A stretch of 64,000 nucleotides of DNA, from contig NZ_CP110973.1 of NCBI RefSeq assembly GCF_026248825.1, positions 2,499,001 through 2,563,000 of the forward strand, given 5' to 3'. The notes beneath the pieces were generated by a model that saw nothing but the letters and a program-made list of their open reading frames with translations, was not told the DNA's origin and did no database searches. The translations under genes were made by a program, and so were the position numbers. Below are positions 50,743-60,225 of the stretch, piece after piece (within the stretch, counting starts at the first letter, position 1; each line of letters starts with the position of its first letter). Origin of the DNA: Larkinella insperata. Its GTDB lineage: Bacteria; Bacteroidota; Bacteroidia; Cytophagales; Spirosomataceae.

Positions 50743-53337
50743 ATGCCCCTTCCGCCCCGTTTCGCCGACCGACTACTGAACTGGCTGGTGGCTCCGCACC
50801 TGCGCGAAGAGGTGCTGGGCGACATGCACGAACGGTTCCAGCTGCGGGCCAAGCGCTCGGGGGCGGCCCAGGCTCGCCGACGGTATTGGCGTGATCTGCT
50901 GGCCTACCTGCGACCGGCTTTTATCAAACGACAACCTGATAACTATCCCCAACCAACCCATACGGACATGCTACGGAATTACCTCAAAATTGCCTTTCGG
51001 GGCTTAATTAAGCAGAAAGGGTACTCCTCGATTAACATCCTGGGGCTGTCAACGGGGATGGCCGTGGCGCTGCTCATTGGCCTGTGGATCTACGATGAAC
51101 TGTCCTTTGATCGGTACCACAAAAACTACGACCGCATTGCCCAGCTCTGGCAGTTTGTGTCCTTCGGGCCGGAGAAGTCGTCGTATGACGTGATGCCGAT
51201 TCCGCTGGCGGCCGAACTGCGTACCACCTATCCCGATTTTCAGTCCGTCAGCTTGTCGGTTTTTCGGGAAGTAATTCTGGCGTCCGGCGACCGGAAGTTC
51301 ACCAAATCCGGTAATTACGTGGAGCCGACTTTCGCCGACATGATGACGCTGAATCTGGTCATGGGCAGCCGGTTTGACGCCAAAGATGTCAATTCCATTC
51401 TGCTGTCCGAATCCGTGGCTCAATCCTTGTTTGGACCTGCCGACCCGCTCGGCAAGCTGGTTAAAGTGGATAATAGACGAACCGTCAAAGTGATGGGTGT
51501 TTATGAGGATTTTCCAACGAACAGCGCCTTTCGCGACGTGCAGTTTCTGGCGCCCTGGAATTTATTTCTGGCCATCGATCCGAACGCAAAATCGGACCTG
51601 AGCCAATGGGATTCCAACTCCTACCAGATTTTCGTTCAGCTCAAACCCGGTGCGGATTTTGAACAGGTATCCGCCAAAATCAAGGACATTCGGATGAAGC
51701 GGGAAGATCCGCCGTCATACAAACCGGAGTTCCGGCTGCACCCGATGAGCAAATGGCACCTCTACCGGGACTTCAAAGACGGTGTTAATACGGGCGGTCT
51801 GATTACGTTTGTCTGGCTGTTTGGGATCATCGGCATTTTTGTGCTGTTGCTGGCCTGCATCAATTTCATGAACCTGAGCACGGCCCGCAGCCAAAAGCGC
51901 GCCAAGGAGGTCGGCATTCGGAAAGCCGTCGGCTCGGTTCGGAGCCAGCTGATTGCCCAGTTTTTCAGCGAATCGCTGTTGCTGGCTTTTCTGTCGTTTG
52001 TGCTATCAATTCTTTTTGTTCAACTGGCCTTGCCGATTTTTAACGAGGTCGCCGAAAAAAAGATCACTATTTTATGGGGCAATCCGTGGTTCTGGCTTTC
52101 GGGGGTAGCCTTTACGGTGCTGACGGGCCTGGTTGCCGGTAGCTATCCGGCGCTCTACTTATCTTCCTTCCAACCCGTCAACGTACTGAAAGGAACCGTT
52201 TTACTCTCCCGATTGGCGGCTGTTCCGCGCAAAGTGCTGGTGGTGGTGCAGTTTACGGTTTCCGTTTCGTTGATTATTGGCACCATCATCGTTTTTCGCC
52301 AGATCGAACACGCCAAAGACCGTTCGGTGGGGTATAACCGCAACGGCTTGATCGAGATTCGGATGAATCCCGAACTGCTGGGGCATTACGAAACCCTGCG
52401 CCATGACTTGCTCAAATCCGGGGGCGTTGCGGAGCTATCGGCTTCATCAGGTTCCGTCACTGTTCAGTACGATGGAACGACTGCTATATCGTGGCGGGGA
52501 AAAACGCCGGACGTGCACCCGTTGGTAATGGCCAATCGGATCACCCACGATTACGGCAAAACCGTTGACTGGCAGCTCAAGGAAGGCCGGGACTTCTCCC
52601 GTCAATTTTCAACGGATTCGTCTTCCGTTATTTTGAATGAAGCCTTTGTTAAGCTGATCGGTTTTAAAAAGCCGCTGGGGGAAATCATCAAGTGGAACGG
52701 CCGGGAATACCGGATTATCGGAGTCGTCAAAGACATGATCAAAGAGGATCCTTTCAAACCGGTCAGTCCTTCGCTGTTCGCGGTTCAGGAGCGAAACGTC
52801 AATGTCTTCAACATCAAGCTGGCTCCTCAACTCGCCACCAGCGAGGCTCTGGCCCGCATTGAACAGGTGTTGCGGACCTACACCCCGGACACGCCGTTTG
52901 CTTATAAATTTGTGGATGATGAATACGCCAAAAAGTTCGGGTTTGAGGAGCGCATCGGCAAACTGGCGGCTGGTTTTGCAATTTTGACCATTTTTATCAG
53001 TTGCCTGGGACTATTCGGATTGGCTTCATTCATGGCCGAGCAGCGCACGAAAGAAATCGGCATCCGGAAGGTGCTGGGGGCATCGGTGCTCAACGTCTGG
53101 GGGCTGCTCTCGAAGGAGTTTGTGCTTCTGCTCCTGATTGCGTTCTGCCTGGCGGCCCCGCTGGCCTACTACACGTTGTCGGGCTGGCTTCAGAACTACC
53201 AATACCGCACCGAATTGTCCTGGTGGATTTTTGCCGTCGCGGGACTTGGCACGCTGGTTATTACCCTGCTAACGGTTAGTTTTCAAAGCATCAAAGCGGC
53301 TTTGCTGAACCCGGTCAAGTCACTGCGCTCGGAGTAA
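50743..53337 (+). CDS. FtsX/MacB-type ABC permease with N-terminal prefix domain
   Basis: An 864-residue membrane protein. An N-terminal cytoplasmic prefix domain (about 1-70, APHLREEVLGDMHERFQLRA) is typical of PadR-linked permeases. Then come a first membrane helix (INILGLSTGMAVALLIGLWI, about 95-118), a large MacB-like periplasmic domain (about 125-355), three membrane helices with RAKEVGIRKAVGSVRSQLIA, a second periplasmic domain (about 520-730) and three final helices with the repeated RTKEIGIRKVLGASVLNVWG. The duplicated FtsX unit is that of a full permease. No ATPase gene is adjacent, so it either uses a distant partner or acts alone. It may act in antimicrobial peptide export or envelope stress; this is inference. 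Confidence 0.88.
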   Translation: MPLPPRFADRLLNWLVAPHLREEVLGDMHERFQLRAKRSGAAQARRRYWRDLLAYLRPAFIKRQPDNYPQPTHTDMLRNYLKIAFRGLIKQKGYSSINILGLSTGMAVALLIGLWIYDELSFDRYHKNYDRIAQLWQFVSFGPEKSSYDVMPIPLAAELRTTYPDFQSVSLSVFREVILASGDRKFTKSGNYVEPTFADMMTLNLVMGSRFDAKDVNSILLSESVAQSLFGPADPLGKLVKVDNRRTVKVMGVYEDFPTNSAFRDVQFLAPWNLFLAIDPNAKSDLSQWDSNSYQIFVQLKPGADFEQVSAKIKDIRMKREDPPSYKPEFRLHPMSKWHLYRDFKDGVNTGGLITFVWLFGIIGIFVLLLACINFMNLSTARSQKRAKEVGIRKAVGSVRSQLIAQFFSESLLLAFLSFVLSILFVQLALPIFNEVAEKKITILWGNPWFWLSGVAFTVLTGLVAGSYPALYLSSFQPVNVLKGTVLLSRLAAVPRKVLVVVQFTVSVSLIIGTIIVFRQIEHAKDRSVGYNRNGLIEIRMNPELLGHYETLRHDLLKSGGVAELSASSGSVTVQYDGTTAISWRGKTPDVHPLVMANRITHDYGKTVDWQLKEGRDFSRQFSTDSSSVILNEAFVKLIGFKKPLGEIIKWNGREYRIIGVVKDMIKEDPFKPVSPSLFAVQERNVNVFNIKLAPQLATSEALARIEQVLRTYTPDTPFAYKFVDDEYAKKFGFEERIGKLAAGFAILTIFISCLGLFGLASFMAEQRTKEIGIRKVLGASVLNVWGLLSKEFVLLLLIAFCLAAPLAYYTLSGWLQNYQYRTELSWWIFAVAGLGTLVITLLTVSFQSIKAALLNPVKSLRSE

Positions 53338-53353
53338 GAGGTAAGAGTTAGGA

Positions 53354-53400
53354 AGTAAGAATGATGAATTGCTCACACAACTCATCATTCTTACTTTTTA
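53354..53400. terminator. Bidirectional terminator between the permease and the MscS gene
   Basis: Perfect 14-bp arms 53354-53367 and 53382-53395 with a 14-nt loop, followed on the plus strand by TTTTT. The two flanking genes converge on it, and its right end touches the MscS stop. Confidence 0.85.
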
Positions 53401-55788
53401 CATCATCTTGATGCCCGCTTCCTTGAACCGGCGATAGATGTTAAGCAGAATTTCGCTGCGGAACTGGTCTTCCTTATTTACGGAGTTGATCCAGGTCCGT
53501 ACTTTCAGTTCGATGGCGTCGGCGGTGATCGTCGACAGAAAGATTTCGGGTTTTTGCCGCTTGACCGAATTCGGATGTTTCATAATTTCTTCGCGAATTA
53601 CGGTTTTGAGCATGCTCAGTTCGTGCTCGGCGTCGGCTTTAATGGTGAGTTCGATGCGCTTGGCTTTGTGGTTGATCGTCCAGTTGATGACCTGTCCCGA
53701 AAGCAGATCGCCGTTGGGTATGATTACTTCCGAACCCTCGGTGGTCAGCAGGCGGCTGGAACGAATGCCGATGTTTTTGACGCGCCCTTTTTTGTTGGTA
53801 ATCTCAATAAAATCGCCGATCTGGAACGGTTTATCAAAGATCAGGATGATGCCCGAAACCAGGTTGTTGACAATATTCTGAAGCCCCAAGCCAATCCCGA
53901 CGCCCAGCGCCCCGACAATCACCGTCACTTTGTCCAGTCCAATGCCGGATGCAACAATGGCGAACAGAAAACCGCCGATGAGCATGAAAAGCCGGACCAT
54001 GACCAGCCGCGAGTCGGTGTTGGTGATGTTGCCGCCAATTTCGTCGTCGGTTTCGCCGAAGAAATAACCGATGTACTTCCGAAGAACGCTGGACAGATAC
54101 AGGACGATGAAAAACAGGACGATGTTTCCCCAGGTAAAGTTGGTGCTGCCTACGGTCCGCTCCGTCGCCAGGAAGTTGGCAACTACCTCGTAAATCGAGT
54201 TGTAGACGTAAATGTTGTTGGTGAAAATAATTAACCAGGCGATGATGGCAACCACGCTCAACAGCCGGTGCAGACCTACTTCCAGTTTCGCGTAATTAAA
54301 ACGGGAGGCAAGGCCGCTGGTTAGTTTTCCGCTGACTACCTGAAGCGCGAAGGCTTCGTTGATGATCTGCACCATCGTGAAAAGCCCGATGGCCTGGGTC
54401 AGACCGTAAATGGAGGCCGTCGTAAAGATCTTCGCCAGGCTCATGCGACCAAAAATGTTGCATATGATCGCCAGGGCGTTTAAAACGATGTACAGCACCG
54501 AAACCTGTTTGACAAATCCCGCCAGCGACAGGGCCTGCCGGATGCGGAAAAGGAAAATGAAACCAAACAAGACGGAGATGCCGTTGAGGACCAGCAGCCA
54601 GAGCCGGAAACCAATGCCGGGGTCGATGATGGAAGACCGGGTGACGATCACCAGCAGGTAGAGCGTGACGATGGCCAGCCAGTTTCGGAACAATTGCCGG
54701 GGCCAGCTGCGGAAAAACAGGGCCGTCATGGCCAGCAGCAACACAAACTGCATGAGTTCGACGTACACGGCCGGGGGCCGGAGGTCAAACAGCGGGGCAA
54801 AGTTGAACACAACGACCAGCGTCGAGAAAATGGGAATCGACCGGAGGTATTTTAACTTCAGGTCGTTCTGCACCATTTCCCGTTGCCCGTGCCTGTTAAT
54901 GACAGAAAGGCTCCGGGATACCCAGATGAAGAAAGATGCTCCGATGACGATCATGTAAATCCAGTTACCGGCGCTGCGGTTGAAGTAATAACTGAGCATA
55001 TCGCGCTGCCCTTCGTACGAGCGGGCCACCAGATCATTCAAGTGTTCGTCGGAACCCGCCGTTTTGGGAATGGCCCAGATAAAATCCGTTTCCTTGCCGG
55101 TGATTCTGGCGTTAAACTCCCGGATTCGGTCGTTGACCACACTGGTCAATTCGATGGTTTCAAAGTAGGCGTCAGACACCTTGGCCTGCATCTTGTTGAT
55201 CTTTGTCAGGTTCTGGTTTGTCGATTCGCTGGCCTGAATCCACTGCTGGCGCAAATCCTTGAGCGAGTTGAAGTAAACCGCGCGCGAACTGGAATCGTTG
55301 GGCAGCACCAGCAGCGAATCCCGGGCGAGTGAAATAAGTTGTCCGTTCATGCCAGACAGCTCTTTTTCGTAGCCCGAGAGCGTTTCCCGCCAGGCTTTGA
55401 GCTGCGTTTGCATATCCTGGAGCAGAACCTGGAACATGAGCATATTTTTCATGTCGTTCACCTTGCTGTAGATGCGCAGGTTGGTCCGGATCGTTTGGAC
55501 GTATGATTGGACCTCCGGCAGCCGGTCGTCGATCAGCCAGGTGCTGAACCCCCGGCGGGTGCGGTTGCTGATGTCGTTCAGAGCCGTGTGCCCTTTTTCC
55601 AGCCGGGCAATGATGCTATCGACCGGAATACCGGGTTGCGGAATAATAGGCAAGCTGTCAACTTTTTCGCCCCTCTTCTGAGCATGAAGCTGGGGGATAA
55701 ACGCTAAAAAAAACAAAAACAGGCTGGTGAAAACCAGACGGTTTCCTCGAAACGGGTTGTATTTAAAATGACCTTGGTTTACAATCAT
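53398..55788 (-). CDS. Mechanosensitive ion channel, MscS family, large form
   Basis: A 796-residue channel. The ATG at 55788 (MIVNQGHFKYNPF...) is preferred because a signal peptide follows (LVFTSLFLFFLAFIPQLHAQ); the frame stays open for 96 codons upstream without a credible start. Residues about 30-250 are a periplasmic coiled-coil-rich region (LQDMQTQLKAWRETLSGYEKE), followed by about eight to ten membrane helices. The MscS pore is near residues 600-640 (VGALGVGIGLGLQNIVNNLV, FQIGDFIEITNKKGRVKNIG), and the C-terminal cytoplasmic vestibule ends NIYRRFKEAGIKMM. It opens under membrane tension to release solutes. The long periplasmic region makes it MscK/YnaI-like rather than a minimal MscS. 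Confidence 0.9.
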   Translation of the reverse strand: MIVNQGHFKYNPFRGNRLVFTSLFLFFLAFIPQLHAQKRGEKVDSLPIIPQPGIPVDSIIARLEKGHTALNDISNRTRRGFSTWLIDDRLPEVQSYVQTIRTNLRIYSKVNDMKNMLMFQVLLQDMQTQLKAWRETLSGYEKELSGMNGQLISLARDSLLVLPNDSSSRAVYFNSLKDLRQQWIQASESTNQNLTKINKMQAKVSDAYFETIELTSVVNDRIREFNARITGKETDFIWAIPKTAGSDEHLNDLVARSYEGQRDMLSYYFNRSAGNWIYMIVIGASFFIWVSRSLSVINRHGQREMVQNDLKLKYLRSIPIFSTLVVVFNFAPLFDLRPPAVYVELMQFVLLLAMTALFFRSWPRQLFRNWLAIVTLYLLVIVTRSSIIDPGIGFRLWLLVLNGISVLFGFIFLFRIRQALSLAGFVKQVSVLYIVLNALAIICNIFGRMSLAKIFTTASIYGLTQAIGLFTMVQIINEAFALQVVSGKLTSGLASRFNYAKLEVGLHRLLSVVAIIAWLIIFTNNIYVYNSIYEVVANFLATERTVGSTNFTWGNIVLFFIVLYLSSVLRKYIGYFFGETDDEIGGNITNTDSRLVMVRLFMLIGGFLFAIVASGIGLDKVTVIVGALGVGIGLGLQNIVNNLVSGIILIFDKPFQIGDFIEITNKKGRVKNIGIRSSRLLTTEGSEVIIPNGDLLSGQVINWTINHKAKRIELTIKADAEHELSMLKTVIREEIMKHPNSVKRQKPEIFLSTITADAIELKVRTWINSVNKEDQFRSEILLNIYRRFKEAGIKMM

Positions 55789-56257
55789 TAGGCAAATTCT
55801 TTTCAAATTCTTCAAGTTCGCTGTCACGAATGCACTATTAATAAATACTCCTGAAATTTCGAATTGTTGTGATTTTGCGATAAAACAAGGTGCTGGTCTG
55901 CCGCTGGTGAGCTGCTTTTGGTGAGCAGGAAGCGAGCTTGGTTGAGGTAAAGGTGTCTGGTTATTCCGGCGTTTTGAAAGGCTAGGGCCGGTACTGGGCA
56001 GGACGGCCCGTCTGCCTGAATAAAATTCAGTGTTTATGTCTGCCGCATCAAGCTCCGCTGATGGTTTTGATGGCACTCTTGAACGCCAGAAAAGCCGACC
56101 TGAGAATCCGGCTAAATCGTTAAAAAAGGAATAAGGCGCTTATAGGATAAATTTGGCAATGCGCGTCTTTACCCCACCAGTGGCCGCATTTGTCCCTTTT
56201 TTTTGCACAACCGGCGGCTGAGAAGTTGCTTTGCTTCAACATTCTACTGCTGGTCGT
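55789..56257. other. Intergenic region between divergent genes
   Basis: A 470-bp stretch with no supported gene. The minus-strand MscS frame is open across 55789-56076, but the encoded sequence (Pro/Ser-rich, no motif) and the signal peptide that starts at 55788 argue against it being translated. No complete TAnnTTTG promoter was found on either strand by eye. Confidence 0.4.
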
Positions 56258-58060
56258 ATGGCACAGGTTCAACGCAACACGTTCATTTTTGTCGTTCAAT
56301 TTGCTTTCTTATTCCTGTTGTTTCAAGCAGAAGCCGGGCCGACTTCGCTGGCGCAGCGTCTGGTGCAGGGAGCTTTGCTGGCTCTGGTTTTTGCCAGCCT
56401 GATCTGGGGCAATTACCGGTATCTGATCTATCCGTATTTACTACCCGGGCGATACGGGGCTTATCTAATCCGGATACCGCTATATCTGACGGCCTGGCTT
56501 GTTATTTGGCTTTTCTGCACTGCCTGGACGGACGGAAGCGCCCGCGATTTGCCAACCTATCTGCGCCATATTACTTCTCCAAATCATTATCGGTCACAAT
56601 GGCGAGCGGTGGTCCAAATTATAGCCCTGTCGGACGGCACCAACATCTATCCTATCTCCATTGGTCATTTCATCATTAGCACCCTTTTTGCACTCGTTTA
56701 TGCTTTCTTCGAAATCCGTGCCCGGCGCAAGGCCATTCAGCGCGAAAACCGGCAGGCCGAACTGGCGGCCTTGCGGGCGCAGATCAGTCCACACTTCTTC
56801 TTCAACGCATTGAATACCGTCTATGGTCAGGCGCTGACGGAAGAGAACAACAAACTGGCCGACCAGCTACAAAAACTGGCCATCCGGGTACGGGAAATGA
56901 ACCCGCCACCGGTCCGTGAATTCGTAACGAGTCTGGACGAACGGCGCACCGCCCGGCTAACGGCTTTCCTGATTGCAGGCGGCAATTTTCTATACTTCAC
57001 GTTCCTTAGTTTCAATCATAACTACATTTTTACCCAGCAAACCGTCTGGGAGTTTTTCTGGTCTAGAATTCTGGCCAACCCATCGGGTGCCTTTTTTCGT
57101 AGTCTGGTTTTTGCTCTCCTAACTTGGACGCATTACCAATTTATCTACCGCCCGTATTTTCTGACTAAACGGTATTTTCATTACCTGGCGGGTCTGGTAT
57201 TCTTGTTAGCGGTTCATTGGTTGCTGGGGCTGGTTCAGATGTTTTTTTCGCTGTATCTGCACCTGCATGACTTCCTCAATCAGGGCTTTGAGCGTCTCAA
57301 TCTCCAGGAGTGGGGCCTGCGCCCATATGCCACCGGCCCGCAAATCTGGGAAAGTATCTGGAATCGGTCTCGAAGTGGTTCTTTCCAGGTACTCATTATG
57401 TTTGGAGCCGTTTACTTCCTGAGTGGATGGCTCTATCAAACCATTAACGGGTTGGTAGAAAACCGTAAATGGCAACGACAGCGCCAACAGGCCGAGCAGC
57501 ACCAGCAGGCCGGTGCGCAAAATCTGACGGCTCAACTGGAACAGCTGGCCAGTGCCTCCGAACCTTCCACTAGATCGGGGGCCGCCCAGAGTCTGCAGCA
57601 GGTGACCGATTTGATGGCCTATGTTTCCCGAACGGGAGCCAGTGAACTGGTGCGCGTGGCCGACGAACTGCAGTTTCTGCGGGCGTACATTGCCTTTCAG
57701 CGGAAACGGATTCCCGATCATCCATCGATTCTGATTGACTACCAGATTCGGTATGATGAGCAACCCGCTCAAATCGCTTCGATGCTGCTAATCCCGTTTG
57801 TCGAAAATGCGTTCCAGTACGGTATTCGGACGGACGGCCCTTGCTTTGTAGATCTGCAACTGGATGTAGAAAAGCAGAGGCTAAGTATGACTATGCTCAA
57901 CAGTGTGGTACCTAAAACGGTTTTCCACCCGAGTGGCGGTATTGGTTTAGCCAACGTTCGCAAACGGCTCGACTTGCTTTACCCGAATCAGTATACGCTG
58001 ACGACCGACGAAACGGATGGCGTATTTCGGGTAGTGCTAACGCTCCAACTTTCCGCCTGA
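56258..58060 (+). CDS. Fused, internally duplicated LytS-type sensor kinase
   Basis: A 600-residue membrane kinase. The ATG at 56258 is chosen over a TTG at 56231. Module 1 has a four-helix membrane part (about 10-150) and the phosphoacceptor helix with AQISPHFFFNALNTVYGQAL (His179) but no ATPase domain. Module 2 repeats the membrane part (about 235-395) and has a helix QNLTAQLEQLASASEPSTRS where the PHFxFN motif is lost, then an intact ATP domain (MLLIPFVENAFQYGI, GGIGLANVRKRLDLLY). The membrane halves are clearly related (LVFASLIWGNYRYLIYPYLL against LVFALLTWTHYQFIYRPYFL). It probably signals to the LytTR regulator 19 nt downstream. Confidence 0.85.
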   Translation: MAQVQRNTFIFVVQFAFLFLLFQAEAGPTSLAQRLVQGALLALVFASLIWGNYRYLIYPYLLPGRYGAYLIRIPLYLTAWLVIWLFCTAWTDGSARDLPTYLRHITSPNHYRSQWRAVVQIIALSDGTNIYPISIGHFIISTLFALVYAFFEIRARRKAIQRENRQAELAALRAQISPHFFFNALNTVYGQALTEENNKLADQLQKLAIRVREMNPPPVREFVTSLDERRTARLTAFLIAGGNFLYFTFLSFNHNYIFTQQTVWEFFWSRILANPSGAFFRSLVFALLTWTHYQFIYRPYFLTKRYFHYLAGLVFLLAVHWLLGLVQMFFSLYLHLHDFLNQGFERLNLQEWGLRPYATGPQIWESIWNRSRSGSFQVLIMFGAVYFLSGWLYQTINGLVENRKWQRQRQQAEQHQQAGAQNLTAQLEQLASASEPSTRSGAAQSLQQVTDLMAYVSRTGASELVRVADELQFLRAYIAFQRKRIPDHPSILIDYQIRYDEQPAQIASMLLIPFVENAFQYGIRTDGPCFVDLQLDVEKQRLSMTMLNSVVPKTVFHPSGGIGLANVRKRLDLLYPNQYTLTTDETDGVFRVVLTLQLSA

Positions 58061-58079
58061 AACCGTACCTTTCCAACCG

Positions 58080-58787
58080 ATGAATGCACTTCAACAACCC
58101 GCTGCCATGCTCCGTTGCCTTGCCGTCGATGATGAACCGGTTGCGCTGGATGTTATTCGGAATTTTGCCCGGCGGATTCCGTTTGTCCAACTGCGGAATG
58201 CCTTCACCAATCCGAATCAGGCGCTGGACTACCTGCGAACGGAGTCGGTCGATCTGGTGTTTCTGGATATTAATATGCCGGTTTTAACCGGGCTGGACTT
58301 CGCGCAGGCGCTGGGAAATCTGTCGCTGGTTGTTTTCACCACTGCTTATCCCGAACACGCACTCCAAGGCTACGAACTGAATGTGCTGGATTACTTGCTC
58401 AAACCCATTGCGTTTGACCGGTTTTTACAATGCTGCCACAAAGCGCAGGAGCGTCTGCAAACCCGTCTGCCCGCTCAGCCAATCTTTGTCAAGGATGGTT
58501 ATGAATGGATCGGTATACTGCCGCAATCGATCAAGTACCTGGAAGCGGCCGATAATTATGTAAAAATTGATCAGGGCGGAAAACCGTTACTGGTTCGGAC
58601 CAGTCTGCCGGAATTGATGGCCTTATTGCCACCGGGCCAGTTTCTGCGGGTGCACCGCTCGTTTGCCGTGAATATTCAATGTGTAAAGCGGGTGGGGCGG
58701 GCATTCCTTCAATTGCCGGATCGGGAGATACCGATTGGTCCTTCCTATCGTGATCAGATCGCGCACTGGCTGAACAAGCGCGGCTAG
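58080..58787 (+). CDS. LytTR-type response regulator
   Basis: A 235-residue regulator. The receiver domain (about 11-125) has CLAVDDEPVALDVI (acidic pocket), the phosphoacceptor Asp in LVFLDINMPVLTG and the Lys of YLLKPI. The C-terminal LytTR DNA-binding domain (about 133-233) contains IKYLEAADNYVKI and FLRVHRSFAVNIQCVKRV. It begins 19 nt after the fused kinase gene, forming a LytS/LytTR pair. LytTR proteins bind repeated imperfect sites with a short spacing; none is evident in the neighbouring non-coding DNA. A bidirectional terminator follows. Confidence 0.93.
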   Translation: MNALQQPAAMLRCLAVDDEPVALDVIRNFARRIPFVQLRNAFTNPNQALDYLRTESVDLVFLDINMPVLTGLDFAQALGNLSLVVFTTAYPEHALQGYELNVLDYLLKPIAFDRFLQCCHKAQERLQTRLPAQPIFVKDGYEWIGILPQSIKYLEAADNYVKIDQGGKPLLVRTSLPELMALLPPGQFLRVHRSFAVNIQCVKRVGRAFLQLPDREIPIGPSYRDQIAHWLNKRG

Positions 58788-58797
58788 AGTACACAAA

Positions 58798-58828
58798 AAC
58801 GAGCCCTCGCTTATTCGGAGGGCTCGTT
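58798..58828. terminator. Bidirectional terminator between LytTR and KAS III-like genes
   Basis: Perfect 11-bp arms 58798-58808 (AACGAGCCCTC) and 58818-58828 (GAGGGCTCGTT) with a 9-nt loop. On the minus strand it is followed by a U-rich run (GTTTTTG). Confidence 0.8.
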
Positions 58829-58858
58829 ACGCTCTCATCGGCTAGATTTGGAAAAAAC

Positions 58859-59962
58859 TCAGGCCATTTGGGTAATAAAAGCGCCCCGCTCCGGACCGGC
58901 ACCCACGACGGAGATGCAGATGTCGTCGCCGGTCTTGACCAGGCCGCTGGTCAAATCGTCGTGCAGCAGCTTGACCGTACTGGTTGCTACCAGGTTTCCG
59001 TACGTCTCCACGTTAACGCCAAACTTGGACCGGGGAATGCCGCAGGTTTCGATCAGGTGGTTCAGAAAACCGTTGGTCAGCACGGGGCTGGCCTGGTGGG
59101 TGTAGATTTTCCGGACGTCGGTTAGATACGTCGGTCGGTTCTGAATCAGGGTCTGGTGGTTCAGCATCATGCCCTTCATGTAGTACTCCTTCACACGATC
59201 GCCCGCCATACCGAAGCAGGAAAGTTCTTCCGACTTAGCCTGACCCGGCGGATTCAGCGCCCCCCCGCCCATGTAATGAATCAGCGGATCGTCGAAACCG
59301 CCTTCCAGACCAAACGCCAGCGAATCGCGGGAGTAGAAGGCCAATCCGCCCCGGTAACCGGTTTTGCGCAGCACGAGCGCTGAAGCCCCGTCTGAGAAAA
59401 GCGCCGACGACATCCAGAGCGAGCGGCCCAGCGGATGCACCGGATTCTGTTTGTAAAGCGGGGTCTGGGTATAGAGACTGCTCAAACTGTAGGCTACAAT
59501 CAGGATGTTTTCGGCGGAAAGTTGCGTGGCAAGCTGCATGGCGCGGGCCATTCCGGCGCAGCCCGCACCCAGTTGAACCGGCACCACAGAATCCGGAATC
59601 TGTAAGTTTTTCAGAAAATAAAACGCATCCTGATCCAGCAACACCTGATACGGCGAGCAGGTGACAATAATAGCGGCATCGATCTGGTGGGGCGAAATCT
59701 GGGCGTTGGCGAGTGCTTCCCGGGCCACCTCCGTGACGACCTCCTGATTCTGGAAAACGTCGGGCGCCCAGCTTTTCGACCGTACGCCCAGGACTTTTTC
59801 AACCATCGGACCATCCAGGTACTTGGAAGGGTTTTTTCGATCAGGGACCTGAAAGGATTCGGCCCAGTCGGCGATGGGCGTAGGTTCGGCAACGTAGCTG
59901 CTCAAACCGGCAATCGCCAGTTGCACCGGACGCACCGGTGGCTGAGAAGGGGAGGATGACAT
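58859..59962 (-). CDS. Beta-ketoacyl-ACP synthase III-like (FabH-type) enzyme
   Basis: A 367-residue thiolase-fold enzyme. The catalytic triad is intact: Cys135 (QLGAGCAGMARAM), His289 (YTHQASPVL) and Asn323 (VETYGNLVATS). The N-terminal AIAGLSSYVAEP and the SDGASALVL segment are family features. It is longer than typical FabH (about 317-330 residues) and diverges from the GTSS... motifs of housekeeping FabH, resembling the KAS III-like enzymes of secondary lipid or polyketide pathways. No acyl carrier protein or other fatty-acid gene is close, so its substrate is not known. Confidence 0.8.
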   Translation of the reverse strand: MSSSPSQPPVRPVQLAIAGLSSYVAEPTPIADWAESFQVPDRKNPSKYLDGPMVEKVLGVRSKSWAPDVFQNQEVVTEVAREALANAQISPHQIDAAIIVTCSPYQVLLDQDAFYFLKNLQIPDSVVPVQLGAGCAGMARAMQLATQLSAENILIVAYSLSSLYTQTPLYKQNPVHPLGRSLWMSSALFSDGASALVLRKTGYRGGLAFYSRDSLAFGLEGGFDDPLIHYMGGGALNPPGQAKSEELSCFGMAGDRVKEYYMKGMMLNHQTLIQNRPTYLTDVRKIYTHQASPVLTNGFLNHLIETCGIPRSKFGVNVETYGNLVATSTVKLLHDDLTSGLVKTGDDICISVVGAGPERGAFITQMA

Positions 59963-60160
59963 TAGTGGTATGTTGTTTTTCGTGAGAAGAAAGCCGTTTT
60001 ACGGGATCGTCTTTCCGTTTGCCGTGAAAATACCAACATACGGGTTTGAATAATCAGACAATTTATGCAACGTGTCGGATTACTTATTTGAACCGGGCAA
60101 AACCGGCTTTGAGTTAGCAACCGGTTCTCCGCGCAGGGATTGGGTAAGCTGACCGCCGGC

Positions 60161-60205
60161 AAAAAAAGCTCCGGAAGAACAACGGTTGCCGCTGATCTTC
60201 CGGAG
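60161..60205 (-). terminator. Terminator after the PhyH-like gene
   Basis: Arms 60169-60178 and 60196-60205 pair perfectly (CTCCGGAAGA/TCTTCCGGAG). On the minus strand a run of seven U follows, 20 nt past the stop. Confidence 0.85.
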
Positions 60206-60225
60206 AGCAATCGGGCCAGCCTAAA

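Noticed and set aside
55789..56076. N-terminal extension of the MscS gene
   Set aside because: The frame is open, but a signal peptide begins at 55788 and the extension has no motif and would bury it.
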